64,000 bases of DNA from Serinus canaria (Eukaryota > Chordata > Aves > Passeriformes > Fringillidae). Below the pieces are notes generated by a model that ran no database searches, was not told where the DNA came from, and saw only the letters and a list, made by a program, of their open reading frames with translations. Where the stretch lies: positions 27,529,245 to 27,593,244 of the forward strand of contig NC_066316.1 in the NCBI RefSeq assembly GCF_022539315.1. The letters are read 5' to 3'. The number at the start of each line of letters is the position of its first letter. Within the stretch, counting starts at the first letter, position 1. Positions 50,721-64,000 of the stretch are shown here, piece after piece. The position numbers were made by a program, and so were the translations under genes.

Positions 50721-52443
50721 TTGTTTGATTTGCAGGTTTTCTTCTAATGAACTTTTCCCCAAACTTGTATTTTCTTTATGAGTACTTGTACAGCTCTGAG
50801 ATAGAGAAATAGAAAGAAATAGAAGGGGTTTTTAGTTCTGAGTGCAAGAAGTCTTGACAGCAACTTTGTTTTAGGAAGTCAAATTTATATACCTTCGATA
50901 TATCTACTGAAGAACTTTGTGGACAAGCAGATCTGGGCCTACCACTGTCTGGTCCTGGCTCCTACTTGTATTGTCATTGCTAGAATTTTTATATTGTATG
51001 AAAATGTGTTCCGGTAAACTGCTGAGGGAACATGGGTGATTAAGCCAACTTGTTTACCTTTGCAGTAGGCTTTAATAACACATGTAGTTAAAGTAGCTCC
51101 ACTGACAAGCAGTAATTCATTAAAGCTGAGCAGTCAGTCATGTATCCCAGTCTGAATCCAAGCCAGGACATTCAGCAGTTTTGACGCTGTGGGCCAGATG
51201 CCAGTTTGGGGTTATGTCTGGAGCAGTCACACTGATCTCCAGGCTTGCATGGAGTCACCAGTAATACAGTAGTTAAGTATGCCATGGCTCATGGGTGCAC
51301 AGCAAGAGAGAAATGTCACTTGGACATTTGGATGAAGTTTTCCTATGAACAGAATATACACTGCTCCCAGAAGGATACCTGGGCTTTAGGTAGTCAACAA
51401 CCTCTGTAGCAGCTGCAGGCAGTGTCATTGTTGCTTTGCTTAGTTATGTGCTACTTGTTTTTGTGAGAGGTCTGTGGAGGCAGTGGGAATTTGACACTGG
51501 TGGTATGTCAGGGTAGAAAAATTTCTGTAAGGCTTTGCTAGGTGGGAAGTTTTCATAGTAGAAAAGAAGGAACTACATTCTCCATCTATTAAGAAAAGGA
51601 GCAGGAAAGCATACACGAGGAAAAGAAATTTATACACTTTTATGCTTTGTTTTCTGCAGACTTCCAGAACCACAGAAATGCAATTATTTATATAGTAGTA
51701 ATTTCAGACACTAGAGAAAATCCTCTACATAAAACTTACCAGTAAACAAATGAAAGAAAATCTGCTAAGAAGTTCCCTTTTGAACAGATAGCCTAACATA
51801 GTGTACTGGATCACAAAGAGTGTGTGATAGACTTGCATTCATTATAGATGTTAAGTTTTCTGCCAAGTGAGACTTGGTTCTAATAACATGCTGCTGCTGT
51901 GACTGTCAGGACTGCTTTTTACATCACTGCTTGCAAATATATTTATTTTTCTGACAGCATTTTAAATCTTGACTCTTTTACCCTTGAACATTCAAACTTA
52001 ATTTTTATTTTCTTGATCCAAATAATGAAAGGCTTTGTGCAGCCATTATGAGAGACAAAATGCAGCAGACATGTGCAATACTCACCCCTAGGTAAAGAGA
52101 CAGCCACTCATCCTAGAAAATGAAGCTGAGAGTTGGGCATCTATGGTGGATATGTTTACATCATAGAATCACCATGCCAAAGGATGAGGGGGTTGATGGG
52201 ATCAGGTCTGCTGCTCTTGTTTATAAGCAGAGATTTAGTAATGCTGCAGACTTCTTTCTCTAGAATGTGTGGGTTTTTTCCAGGCGGTGCAGTCTGTTAA
52301 TTTTGGCAGCCTGTTTTGATAGTAGAAGGTGCCTAAGCAGAACTTCTTCAGAATTTCTATTTACTCTATTCTTATTTTGAGGTTTAATGTAGGACTGAAA
52401 GAGTGATGTGTTCTCTTGTTATTTCTACCCCATCTCCTTCTAG

Positions 52444-52604
52444 ATTTCAGATGCTATAGACCATCTTCAAGAAGCCCTGCAACTGTGCAAAGATGACATG
52501 AATTCGCTTCATCTACTGGCCCTCCTCTTTTCAGCTCAGAAGCACTATCAGCATGCACTGGATGTTATCAACATGGCTGTTGTTGAATACCCAGAAAGCT
52601 TTAG
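52444..52604 (+). CDS. TTC7A: TTC7A exon J ([20 protein letters not shown]...)
   Basis: This 161-bp exon begins [20 protein letters not shown], continues [20 protein letters not shown] and ends EYPESF, with AG of a split codon. It matches human TTC7A at about residues 548-600. It contains the most canonical TPR of the window: helix A ending [14 protein letters not shown], then [17 protein letters not shown] with the expected A at position 20-type and P at the repeat end. The acceptor is CTTCTAG and the donor TAG|GTAAGA. A second AG lies 7 bases inside (ATTTCAG), but using it would break the frame. The phases are 0 and 2. Confidence 0.97.
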
Positions 52605-55600
52605 GTAAGAGCTGTTGCCTGGTGCCAAGCATCCAGTCAGGAATGAACTGCTCACTAGCTGTTGTTCTCAGTTATACACAAGGAGCCTGTTAAATCACAA
52701 GTGTTACAGGTGTGTCACTCCCCTCCTGGGGAGGGTATTCTATTACTTTCTGTCTTCACAGTCTTTCTGTAATCCTTACACCTGCTTTCTTTTCCAGTAT
52801 TTGTCTTTCTGTGTTGTGCTGAGGGTGTTGTTTCCTGTAGATTTTTTGTATTTCACTTTAGATGTGGAGAAATGAGGGTGAGACAACTATGACAATGTCT
52901 GCATCACAAGTAATTTTATATTTGGTCATTCCCTGGTTAAAAACAATTTTTTTCTTGCAATGACCATTGTTTTGATGCTCATCTATGACACAATTTGCTG
53001 CAATATGACAGCTGGGGAAAAAGATCAGTTGAAAATCACAAGCTGTGATAATGTATAGCTGAGGGGAAGGACAATTTGCCTGCCTAGGAGTAGGTTTGAA
53101 TCAGCACAGACTTCTTGGAGCCAAAGGCTTCCACTGTTCTGTGTTTGACTCAGACCCTCATCCATCTGAGGGAGGTAAATTGAATTCCATGCAATTTACT
53201 GTCATGACCTTTCAAAACAGTGGATTTGTCTGTTCTGTGCAAAAATTAAAACTACTGTAGTATTCTCTGGTGATTTCATACTAGCTGAGTTTCTCAGCCA
53301 AACTGCAGAAAATGCTATTGCATTGCTGAAAAACCAACTTTCATTTGGGATTGCCTGTGCTTAAATAGTTCTAAACCTGTTCATCATTGCCTTTAGATAG
53401 CCTGCATTCTCAATAGCAAGAGGGAGCAGCCTCCACAGCTTTAGTCCAGAAGCTGAGTGTAATATTGTCTAAACAGAGCAAAGGCAGGTCATGGGAAGAT
53501 TGAAGCTGTGTAAATGTGAGTGTGAATGCTTTAGGATCTTTCAGTGCTGTATCAGCATATAATGTTTTTATTGCAAACTACATGTTGCCATTTAAAATAG
53601 CTTTGCTGCCTGTGTTTTTGAGGTTAGTTACTTCTAACTCACTGCACTTCTTTGACAATGAAGTGGAAACTAGTAATGGAAACACTCTTAAAATGAAGCC
53701 AGCTCTTCTCTTTAAATTGTGAACATAGGTATGACTGAAGCAGGAAATAGCCCAGTGTCTGCTGAATTGTGTTTTAGGGTTTTAAAGTAATAAACAAAGT
53801 AAAAACCTCTCATACAGTCAAAGGTCACATTGTACAGTTGGAGATCAGATGTTTGTTGAAGACTACAAAAACACATAAGATACACAAGACAGAGGAAGAG
53901 GTTCTTTATGTCAGGAGAAGAGTGTTTGCCTTGTCCGATTGACCAACTGGTCCATCATGTTCTGGATCTTTCCCCCAGCAGTTAGTGATGATTTATGTTT
54001 CAGGGGAGGACAAAACATGGCAAGCATTGTATGCAAAGTAGCTTGGAGGGCTGCTGGGTGGGTTCCTTTGTGCTGTCTGGTCATCTGATTTCCCCAAAGC
54101 TGAAAAGACTATTATCTCTTATGTTTCTGTGGGTGCGAATTTTGATGTGCACAAAGACCTTTGCAAAGGAGTAGCAGAATTGGAGAATTGGTTGGTTTTG
54201 ATAGAAACAATTGGTATTGGTAGGGAAGGCCCAGGTTCATGCTTGCTCCTAGACACAGCCTTGCTAAAGTGTGTGCCCTTTGAAGGGCCCCTCTTTGCTC
54301 CTTGCATGCACAGGGGTGTGTAACAAGGCTGACAGTGAGACTCCTTCACAGGTATGCATGGATGGAGGAGTAGGGGCTGGCTTCTTGCCTCTGCTGTGTG
54401 ACTGCCCTGTCTCCATGTGGGTCTTTCTCTTAACCAGCCAGCAAATAACTCGTGAGTGAGAGCATGGAGAATGTCAGAGTTGCAGGGCAAGTAAAAAAAC
54501 AAAAGCTTAAAAAATAGAATTAAACAAGTGTTTCTGAAAAAAAGGAATGGGAATCCAATAAGGAGGGGGAAAGCAAAAATAAAAGAGTACATCTATAGTT
54601 TGTATCAAATTTGAAACCGTTTTAGGCTTTTTAGTGCATTTTATGCTAGAAGGGCTTTACTGCTTTGTGAAACCTCTTTGAAGGGACAAAGACCTGATGC
54701 TATTGTGTATCTCCAGTTGCTACTGCCTTATAGAAAAATGCTAATTTTACTACTGTATGGAATGAGTACAAGATGTTTCATGTAAGTAGTGTAGGCAAGT
54801 TCAACTGCATGATTTCAAAGCTGTATTTAAAAGTGGTTGATTATTTTTCCCAATTCACATTTATATGAACCAGGCAACTGTGTAATGTGGTGCCTGGGGG
54901 CTCCCTTCCTAATGACATCTCTTTTTGGAAGCACAGTTTGATGGCATGTATCAAGAAAAGATGATGAAAGCTACATTAAAAGACCTTACGGCTCTGTAGA
55001 CTGTAGGAAAAAAACCCCAAAAGCATTACCTAGATGTATATCCTAAATAAAAGAAAGCATAAGATGTAAAAAATTAAGGACTTAGAGACTTAACTGACCC
55101 AAACTACAGCCATCTCATACTATTTCCCTAGTATCTGTATATAATTAAAATGAGTTAGTTGCTGCTTTTTTTGTTTTATATTAAATCCTTTCATTACAAA
55201 TTTTAAAGAAGAATTTTTTTTAGGATAGCTCATGTGGTTGGCTGTTGGCTGAAGCAGTTGGAAAAAATATACTGCATTGCTTAGCTAACACACAAGAAAC
55301 ATCCTTTGGCATGAACTTCATGATACTGACTCAAATATGTCTGAAAGTGCCCCTTGTTCATGTGTTTAAACCTTTACTGCACACTTCAGAGGTTGATGTG
55401 GTGCTCAGGGAGCAGGGATGTGAAGTGTAGGCACTGTGAAAGATGCACTGGTTTGGACTGAACTATTGAAGAGCTGGATATCCAAAAGGCACAAAATGAA
55501 CCTAGGAAGATGACTTCTTGAAAGGTGGCATGTAGTAACAGATTCATTGCATTCCAGCCAGTGAATGACTGACTGAATTTGAACACTTGAATGTACTGTC

Positions 55601-58600
55601 AAGCAATGACAGAGGAAGACTTCATAAAAGAAGAATGAGAGCCACCTATGCTGAACATATTGCGAGCTGGGCTGAGCCAGAAGAAATACAGTCTTGCCAT
55701 GACCATAAAAGATAGAAATAGCAGCCTTTACATGAAAGGTATCATCTGAAGAGTTGCTGACACCTCTCTGTGGGGTGAGACTGCCCAGGATAAAACTTAG
55801 TGATTTTTACATCCTATCAATGATGGTATGCTTTTAAAAGAAGCAAGTGAATGTAGTACCAACAGTTGGCTTTGGTATATATTTTTGAAAGGACTATTTT
55901 CAGCACATTTGGGTACAAAGACTCCTGTTTTAGCACCAGGTGTCTCCCCTCCAGGTCAGTAATGCTAATCATAAGCCTTTCTGAAGATGGTTCCTGTAAT
56001 ATTTTTCCAACTCAAAGGGCAGTCTTTGGGCAGTGTTCTACTTGAGTCTGGCAGTGTTTACCTTCACAGGCTTGTCTCAGGGAGGAAATAATGTTGGTGA
56101 ACACGCCTTTGCCCTCCAGATGATCTTCTTAAAGTAATTCATTGTTAGAAAGAATTTTGCTTTTTAAAGTCTGTATCCACCTCACTGTTCCATGCAGAAG
56201 TCCCGTGGGTCTAGTAGCCTGCAAAATCCACCACAGAGCTTAACATGCTCCTTTATTTTCAGCTAGTAATATTTCCTCCTTCCAGTTTTGCTTGTATAAA
56301 AGTGTTTTTGCCTTCCTAATTCAGTCCCTCTTCCAGATTACTGTTTTCCTCTCTGGTCATCTTTTAGCTTTAATTGGTTAGCTTCCAGCAGTGGAAAAAA
56401 ATGAATGCCTATACCAAGTATAAAGTTGGAAATAGCATATCAATTTTATGGATACTCTATTGCTCCCAGACTGCTTATCCAAACCTATTCTGTTGTTCAC
56501 TGGGTAGTTTCCTGTCTCCTGGATGGCTCCCCATTATATTAGAACAATACAGTCCTCTGGCATAACATGTCACATCATCTAATTGCTGTCCAATATGATG
56601 GTGAATATTTTGTTGAATGATCTTGTCTCTGTGGTAGTTCTGCTTGTTGCACAGGGGTTGTAACTCTCTTACATGAACAGATGTTAATATTCATTCTCTT
56701 TCTAGACTGTAAGTCACTATTCTGTTGCTCTCAGAGTCTGTAAACTAGTTACAAAGAGAAATAACAAAACTTCTGGGAAGCACTGCTGTTCTACACATAA
56801 AGACTCAAAAAGAAACAGGTGGGTTGGTATTCTGGAGCAATGTAGGTGTCAAATGCAGATGCTTTTGTTCTACAAAAAGCTAGCACAAGAGTAATTACTG
56901 TAAATGGAGTGGAAAAAAGGGCTCAGAATGCCAATAAATATTAAATGTGTATCTTGGAAAGTGTTTATAAAAAAGGAAGTAAATTCTGCTTGGGGAATTG
57001 TGCATGTTGTTTTGGTGTTGGTGTTGTTTTAGGAGAAATGGTTTATTTGTTACAGCCAGCCCTCAAAATATAAAGTTCTCTTCTAGATTAGAAGTGGTTT
57101 ACTGACGGAAAATGTCCTTGATTCCATCACTGCCACATTAATTTCATTAGGGCCATGTGAAATAATCGTCTGGCAAGATTTATTTGTCATAGTCTGGTGC
57201 AGACTTACCGTGGGGAGAGCTATTCTGAGGAATAAAAGCAATGCCATTTACCAGGTGCTTCCATTTGCCTCAAAAAAACCCCTCCAACCCTGATCAGGGT
57301 CTCAAAATGTAGGATTAAACGAATTTCTGGTTTGCGTTCTCTTTCCATTGCTTGTCAAGCTCTTTCTTGTGTGTTGAAAATAAAAAACTCGTGCCTTCTT
57401 TGAGCCATATCTTTTTGGGCACTGGTAGAGTCCAGCAGTGCTGTTGACAGCAGTAAAGTAGATGTGTGTTCTTGCCTATAATCTTCATGGAGAACACAGA
57501 ATCAGTTGTCCCTCAGTCAATGAATTGCCCACCTTTGAGTTATAGCTGATCTGTACTGCCACTGTTAAGTGAAGATTGTTGTGCCCCCTCCCCCTCCCAC
57601 CTCACCCCCTGGTATTACAGCTGTGCATGCCCTGGAATGGTTTTACCACTTTTTTCATGGAAGTGGTGGTGGCCTCTTAGCCTTAGAGAATCAGATCAGC
57701 CCATTTATATGATTGCAGTTCATCATTAGGCAGGAGGCAATGAAGTCAGTACATCTTGGTAAGAGAGCAGCTTGCTAAAATTCTCAAATACTGTTTTGTT
57801 TGAATTCCTCAAGGGTGTAAGATCTAAAGCAAGGACAGATTAATATTTTGGCTGTAGCATTTGATCATGCTAGACAACTTTTATAAATAGGATATTCAAA
57901 ACTCTTAAGGGTGGAGCTTTTGTAAGCTGACTTCTTGTAGTGGTGTGTTCACACCCTGGCTGGTGAGAGTGACCCAAAAATGTTTTTATTTCTTTATTGA
58001 CGCCCCAGACAATAATACAAAGTAATAAAAAATGGAAGAATGTACTTGATATAACAGTACTGTGCTACAAGGATACAAAATATGTTAAGACTTCTGTGAT
58101 TCACTAAAGCAAGGGAGATGTGGAGATGGTAGGGTTGAGCTGAGGTTTTTGCTGTAGTAACCATGGATGTTTGCTTCTGTTGGCATGTTACAATTCTCTG
58201 TTTTTTATAGAATTAACCTTAAAAAACCTTGGTGATATATTGCAATAATTGGGACCATTCTCTGTAGAACTAGTAATTCTATTGAGTATTTTTATGGCAA
58301 ATATATGAAGGAAGAGCTTTAAGGTAGTCTCCTGACTTCTGTTGAAGATAACACAGATAACCTAGAGCTAAAAAAAAAAATTTAGGAAGTTCTAGGATGC
58401 TTTTTTCTGGTTTGGACTTATTTTCACACTTCTGGCACTGGCCCCCTCACCCTCCATGATGAAGAAACAAAATGAAATTTTGAGTTACAGTATCCAAGAT
58501 TGGATTCCTCTTTTGGCAGATCCAAATTGGCATAGCACACTTCTCTAAGAGTCGTAGTCTGATCTAAGACAAAAATTCAGCAGGTGAGCATGGTAGCTTT

Positions 58601-61600
58601 TTATTCAGCAGCTTGATGTGGGGGAAAGAAATATCCCCCTAGATAATGTCAGTTTGTGCCAGGAATGGATTTGTGTTAGTGTACATATCAATCCATCTTA
58701 AAAATTACAGGGCTGGATTCAAAGGTAACTGGAGAGAATTCCATTCCCTCATAGCATAGGGTTCAGGATATGAATAAAGGGAGTGAAATGGAGCTTAGAG
58801 AAGAAACCTACTGCAGACTAATTTTCTTAGTATGGTATGAAAGGAAGGAACAGATAAGCAGTTTTCCAGCCTTTACAGTAATGGTTCAAATCTCTCCTCT
58901 GGATGAAAAGACAATTTTATTTCATAATAACTTTTTCTCTAGTGTCTGAGTAAATGGCTACTGCCTCCATGCATTTAAGGCCTTTATAGTGAGCAGCAGT
59001 GCTTCTAGATGTTTGTTTTGGCATTGCAGAGGTAACACTAGTTATGCAAATACAGACATAAGGAATTTAAGAATAGATTCAAAAATGCAGGACTAGTATG
59101 GTTCATTTGAGCTAGAAGCCCCAGGGTTCCGTTCTTCAGAGCTCTGTATATCTGCCTTACCAATGAGTTAGTCCCCCCAACACACACTTTGCTCCCTACT
59201 AAGGACCATTTTCTTTTGAACAGCAGAACAGTATGTTCTGTTTTATATTCAAAGGAAGTGTTTAGGAGCCCTGACAGTCTACCCTGGATACCAGAGTACA
59301 TTGAAAAGTAGCATGTGTGTATTATCTGGGCAGCAGAGTCATTGTCAGTAGGAACTTTTAGAAATGGAGTTTAGCCATAGTATGGGCATGTAGGGGTTAT
59401 CCAGGGTGAGAAGGGACTTAGTTATTGAGATCCCTGTGTTTCTACCAGGTGATTTTGTGACCTCCAAAGGTAGACCTGGGTCACGGAGATCCCAAGAAGA
59501 ACATAAGGCATGCTTGCTGCCTGGAAATCAAAAAGAGAACCAAAGAAGAAAAGTGGTGCTGGTGTGGGAAACCCAGCTCTAAACTTTCCCCTCCTGCTGT
59601 GGGGCTACACAGGTATTCAGTGAGGCTGAATGGGGTGCCAGCTTTTGTTAGCAAATTCAGACAGCAGTTCTGCCATAAAACAGGATTTTGGAGCCTTCCT
59701 GAACTCCTTCAAGGCACTGTCAATAAACAGAATACCCAGCTTGTCTTGTTTTTTCATTGCTTCACATCTGGTGAAGGTGAAGGCTTCAAAAAGTTTGCTG
59801 TCAGACAAACAGATACAATAATCTGAAATTGTTTTCTGAGGCTCTCAGAAACTGATTACCAGGGACGTATGGGAAGATATTTTCTGAATTTTCTGAGACC
59901 TTTAAAAAGTCTCAAATGCAAGGATGATCAAGAGTCTTTTTTTTGTTGCTGTTTCTGTTTGGAATTGGTTTTTGAGAATAAAAATTAGAATACACTGAGA
60001 ATTACTGTTTATAATCATTACTGAAAAACAGATTCTGAAATACAAAGAGGCACGGACGTTATGCTTTGCAAATTGTTTTTCAGTGCAGGAAATGACTTTC
60101 CAAGAAGTCTGCAGTGCAGTCAAGCTATCTTGTCTTGAGATGAGTAGAGTATAATGCTCTGATCACTCAGTGAAAAGGGTGGCTTTTTATTTCCAGCTGG
60201 AAATTTCAGACTTGAGTGATTTCTGCTCTAATGTCCTAGGAGTATTTATTTATCTAATGAGAAGAGCACAAAATGTTTTGATTTGTATTTTCTTCAAAAA
60301 GAAGAGGGAGGGGGATTTATTCAGATGTTCTGAAGAACTCACCAGGGAGCACAAACTAAGTATGGTAATTTTTCAGACACAGATGTGATTTTTACCTTCT
60401 GAAAACAGGGAAAGCCCTTGCTCTTCACTGTCATAGAAATATTTGCAGTAATTGGCAATAATTGCATCTTAGATGGTAAGTCAGCTTCTCTTGCCATTGT
60501 CATTAATTTCTGCAGAACCAAATATGTAAACAGGCACAGTCATACTAGTTGATATTAGTCACTACTGATGTTACTTAATATTTTAGTCTCTGTTTGTAAA
60601 GGAAAGATAATGATGAATGCAGGTCTTATCATGGAGAGGAAGATTGTAACCTAGAGGTTCTGTGTTACCAACATGTCTTAGAAAATATCATGTCATATTT
60701 CCTATTATGCTAACATTTTTACAACAGGAAAGAAACAATATGAATAATTGTACTTTTCCTTATTCACTTTTACCTTGAATTGAAGCTTTCTGTTATGTAT
60801 GTAGGTTGGCATTAAATTTGTTACAAGGCTGTATTTTAGGAGGAAGAGGGAATATCAGGATGAAGTGCTAAATGTCCCAATCAAGCAGCGCAGTCGTTTG
60901 CAGAGTTTTTTCCTACATATACCAACAGAAAATTCAACCTAGAATTATGCAAGTATGACATAGAATTGTGTTTTTGAGCACTGTGGCTAGACTTGTGAGC
61001 TGTTGGAAATTAATGCAATGAACTCTATTCCATATGTCTATCACTGGAGAAGTGTCAGGAGGTTGATATCTAGCACCTCAAGTCAAGTTCATACCAGTAA
61101 GCAGTTGAATTGAAATTCATAGTGAGTAGACTCCTGGACATTTTTTAATACTATTTTTTTATTTTATTTCTTTCTTCTGCAGTCTGGCCATTTGTATCTG
61201 CCATCTGAGTGCTTGTGATGACTTGAGATTTTCCTGTAGTTTTTCTTGTATTTTCTCAGGACAAGGTAAATGTCTTTCCATTGATGATAGGGTATGTAGT
61301 GCAGTGGGGGTCTGAACCCAGCTGGGAATATAGATACCTCTGCATTCTGTGTAATGAACAGGAGAGATGACCAGTTGGCAAGGAGCTGTGTTCCTGAGTG
61401 AAAGAGGAAGCTCTGCCTCCTGCCCCATGAGTTTCATCAGTCAGCCGTTTTGTATGACCTTCAAAATGTAGGCACTTTCTGTGTTGGGAAGAAAAAAGGA
61501 AAACTCTTCCTCTTGACATTTCAGTCATGTTTAAGTGTGTAGTAGTGCACAGTAGGAATGATGTAACCCAGCATGATCCAAAGAGATACAACAATACAGC

Positions 61601-64000
61601 TGTGAGGAGCAGCTTTAGGTCTTCTCCAGCCCTGCACAGACCATTGCAGCAGAAGTGCTTTGAGAGACCAGTGTGATGCAGCATTGCAGAATAGTACTTG
61701 AGGAGAAGAATATACAGCACCTCCCACCCTCAGGTGCACATGCCAGGGGCCCCACCAGGAATGGGACTCCGTGCTAGACAAAGATGCAGAAATGACAGAT
61801 GGGCACTGAGTAACCTGGATCTCTGAGCTTTTGCAAGGCAGGTGTTAAGAATGAGTACTTGAGGCAGCTTAAAAAAGCAGCAGCAAGGGTGTCAGTACAA
61901 CCCAGATTTCTCAGATGCAGTCTGATTTCAGTCAGATTTCACAGTGCAGCCTCAAAAAGAGGTGGGGATGCTCCACCACAGCAGGCAAAGCACTGGTGGT
62001 AAATAGCACTGCATAGCAGCCAAGGACTCTGAGAGCAGGAGCATCAGGGATTTTCCTGGCCTGCACAAAGCAGTCTCCAAGGCTTAGATGCCCCACGTAC
62101 TGTGTTAAAATAAAGCTGGCAGTAATGTGTGCCTCAGGAAGCCACTGGTAGGTGGCATGGGGCCAGTGTTCATTTAGGGTAGATCATGTTGCTGCCATCC
62201 AGCTGTGCTGATCTCACCCCTGGAGGATTTTTAATCTATGTGGGATTGCTTTAATCTGTGCTCTTCCTACATCTCCAGAAAGAATGGCTCCTGAGAGGGG
62301 GAGTGCTGAGACTTTAGCTGCCTTTGAGCTACCACTATAGTGCTGTTCTGTAGTAGGATTTGTTAGAAGCTGTGCACAATAATATTGGGAGTTTATTGTT
62401 TGGAAGGATTTGTGGTTTGTTTGGTTTTCTTTGCATCCAGAGTGCTTATATGAATTAGTGCTACTTCATATACATTTATACGTAAAAGTCAGGATGCATG
62501 TACTAAATTATCTTATCATGAAAAACATTCTTCATTCATTGAAACCAAACTGGTTGGTACATTTTCTTGTTCATTGCTCTGCTGTTAAAGCAGATGGAAA
62601 TGTCTGGAGTCTCCTTTGTTGCCAGGGGTATAAACTATGTCCCATCTTAATCAAGAGGCTCCACATTGTCAGTTTGGGAATGCCAGCTGAAACAAGGTTT
62701 TTGTTTTTCAAGTCCACTTAAGGAAAAAATATTCAATATATATGGGCTCTTTGGAGCCTTCGCACCAGATGATTTTCAAACATAATAGGGATTGAAGCCT
62801 GCTCTACTAGCAACTCTGGAATTATGTTGCTTCTTTTTCTGTGGCAACCAGCAATTGCCTGCTGCTTCACTGGCCACCTGCAAACGTCAGGGTTTCCACA
62901 GCAGGGGCATGGTCCTGTGCAAAATGCCTGTGGGGAACAGGAAGGGAGATCCTGCAGGATAATGATGTCCAAGTGTGTGTTGTGCAGGGCAGGAAAACTG
63001 GCATTCGAAAGCCTGTGATCTTTGGTGTTATTTTCCTTCTCCATACTACCCTAGGCAGGGTGTATTTCTTAGTTTTGGCAGACAGATTTTATCCCCCACG
63101 TGTAAGACTGCTTTTGAGTGAAGCTCCATTACATTTCTTCCAGTTGGGGAAAAAAAGAAAGAAAAAGCAAAATACATCTGTATCAAGACATTGTTTTGAA
63201 AGGTTTGACTGATACACAGGGAAAGAAGGAGAGCAAAGCAAGCTTAATTTAAGGCTTACCCTTTGACTTAATTTCTGGGGTGATTTAGAAACAAACATGT
63301 TTCACTTCTGCAATGTTAGTTTATTATTTAAGCCCTGTGATGATACTGTGAAGGACAGTATCTAAATAAGCTGTTGCAATGGGATTTTATTCAGCTCATT
63401 AGCTGTGATAGCAACACTGAAAAGTGTATAGGGAATTCTAGTACAGATTTTTGATGTTCTAGAGGTCAGTCTAGTCTTAAAAGAAAAATATAACTTCTTC
63501 AGATGCCTCACTGGCTCAAAACATGCCTAATCCTTGCAAGGTTTTTTTAATTGATATTCATCAGTTATTAACTTAGACTTTATTCATTTCTCCACCTAGA
63601 TCTCCTGCAAACTTCTGGTGCAAAAGCTATATTTGAGATAAGGAAGTATCTACTTCTGATCTCATCTAATTGGCCTCTGCACATGGCAGAGCAAATGTCT
63701 CATTTTATATGGTTTAGCAGCTTGCACCTTGAACCCAGGAATTCTGGGCATTAAAAATATCATAGTTGAACTATCATTTTTTTTTCTCTAAGACAGTCTA
63801 AGCAACAGTACAGTATAAAGTTGCAGTGCCACAAAAAGATAGAAGCAGTACTCACAAATTATGTATTCCAGCAGGTACTCATTATTTGCCTACAGAGACG
63901 GGGCCATTAGTCTGGGATTAGCTGCCAGAGATAGAAGAGACAGAAATCATGGTTTTAGGTGTCACTGTAAGCACTGTTATTACAGGGAAGAACCAGTGAA
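52605..64000 (+). other. TTC7A: 5' part of the next TTC7A intron (at least 11396 bp)
   Basis: It opens with donor GTAAGA in phase 2. I looked for the next TTC7A exon (human begins LMFTKVKLEQV, from memory) and did not find it, so it should lie beyond 64000. The stretch has a C-rich tract at 57584-57609 and several A or T homopolymers. No other gene, RNA gene or recognisable mobile element is seen. Confidence 0.8.
57584..57609 (-). other. Canonical G-quadruplex motif on the template strand
   Basis: On the minus strand four G runs (5, 3, 5 and 5 long) are separated by 6, 1 and 1 bases. On the + strand it reads as a C-rich tract about 10 bp before a CAG (57618-57620). Confidence 0.85.

Larger units (their letters stand above)
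46103..52443 (+). other. TTC7A: TTC7A intron I-J (6341 bp)
   Basis: Phase-0 GT-AG intron with no coding exon. Close behind exon I is a CpG-dense patch (46325-46545) followed by a 12-nt A run. Further on are a pyrimidine-rich stretch (about 47288-47440) and a short antisense CR1 3' end (50623-50720). Confidence 0.83.

Noticed and set aside
52163..52200. ATCATAGAATCA, similar to the CR1 3' tail
   Set aside because: Only about 12 bases match and the following sequence does not continue as CR1.
54119..54592. 157-codon open frame on the minus strand
   Set aside because: Low-complexity start and no recognisable domain; treated as a chance frame in an intron.
52605..64000. The next TTC7A exon (LMFTKVKLE...)
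   Set aside because: No stretch encoding this motif behind an AG acceptor was found on a read-through; it most likely lies past the window end.

Overview
The window is one internal slice of a single large vertebrate gene, read on the + strand. Ten short exons (58 to 161 bp, 1,041 coding bases in total) lie between 2442 and 52604. Each is flanked by AG and GT, and all join in one open frame. The 346 complete residues they encode match TTC7A, the tetratricopeptide-repeat scaffold of the plasma-membrane phosphatidylinositol 4-kinase (PI4KIIIalpha/PI4KA) complex. They correspond to about residues 256-600 of the roughly 858-residue human protein (numbering from memory, no alignment run). The start codon and about 255 N-terminal residues lie upstream of the window. 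The C-terminal third lies downstream.

The organism is probably a bird. Two degraded fragments resemble CR1 LINEs, the dominant interspersed repeat of birds (also common in turtles and crocodilians). Recognisable repeats are otherwise sparse, and the exon code is clearly amniote TTC7A. The species cannot be told from the sequence.

Layout: 1-2441 is the end of an intron. Exons A (2442-2520), B (5541-5701) and C (6136-6199) encode the end of the N-terminal helical region. After a 9.8-kb intron come the close pair D (16022-16159) and E (16553-16636). Exons F (27377-27481), G (36519-36636), H (42589-42646), I (46030-46102) and J (52444-52604) follow; they carry a run of TPR-type helix pairs and are separated by introns of 3.4 to 10.7 kb. 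From 52605 to the end is the start of another intron, at least 11.4 kb long. I found no second gene, no structural RNA gene, no promoter and no intact mobile element.

Outside the exons the clearest signals are structural. There is a 23-pair hairpin at 23522-23579, a canonical G-quadruplex motif on the template strand at 374-395 that is also the polypyrimidine tract of an acceptor-like site, a second such motif at 57584-57609, an AT-rich palindrome at 13915-13941, a 49-bp tandem duplication at 15634-15731, a CpG-dense patch at 46325-46545 just after exon I, and a pair of diverged copies of an unidentified repeat near 33.5 and 34.7 kb. I saw no evidence of a novel multi-gene system here; the findings are small and offered for checking.
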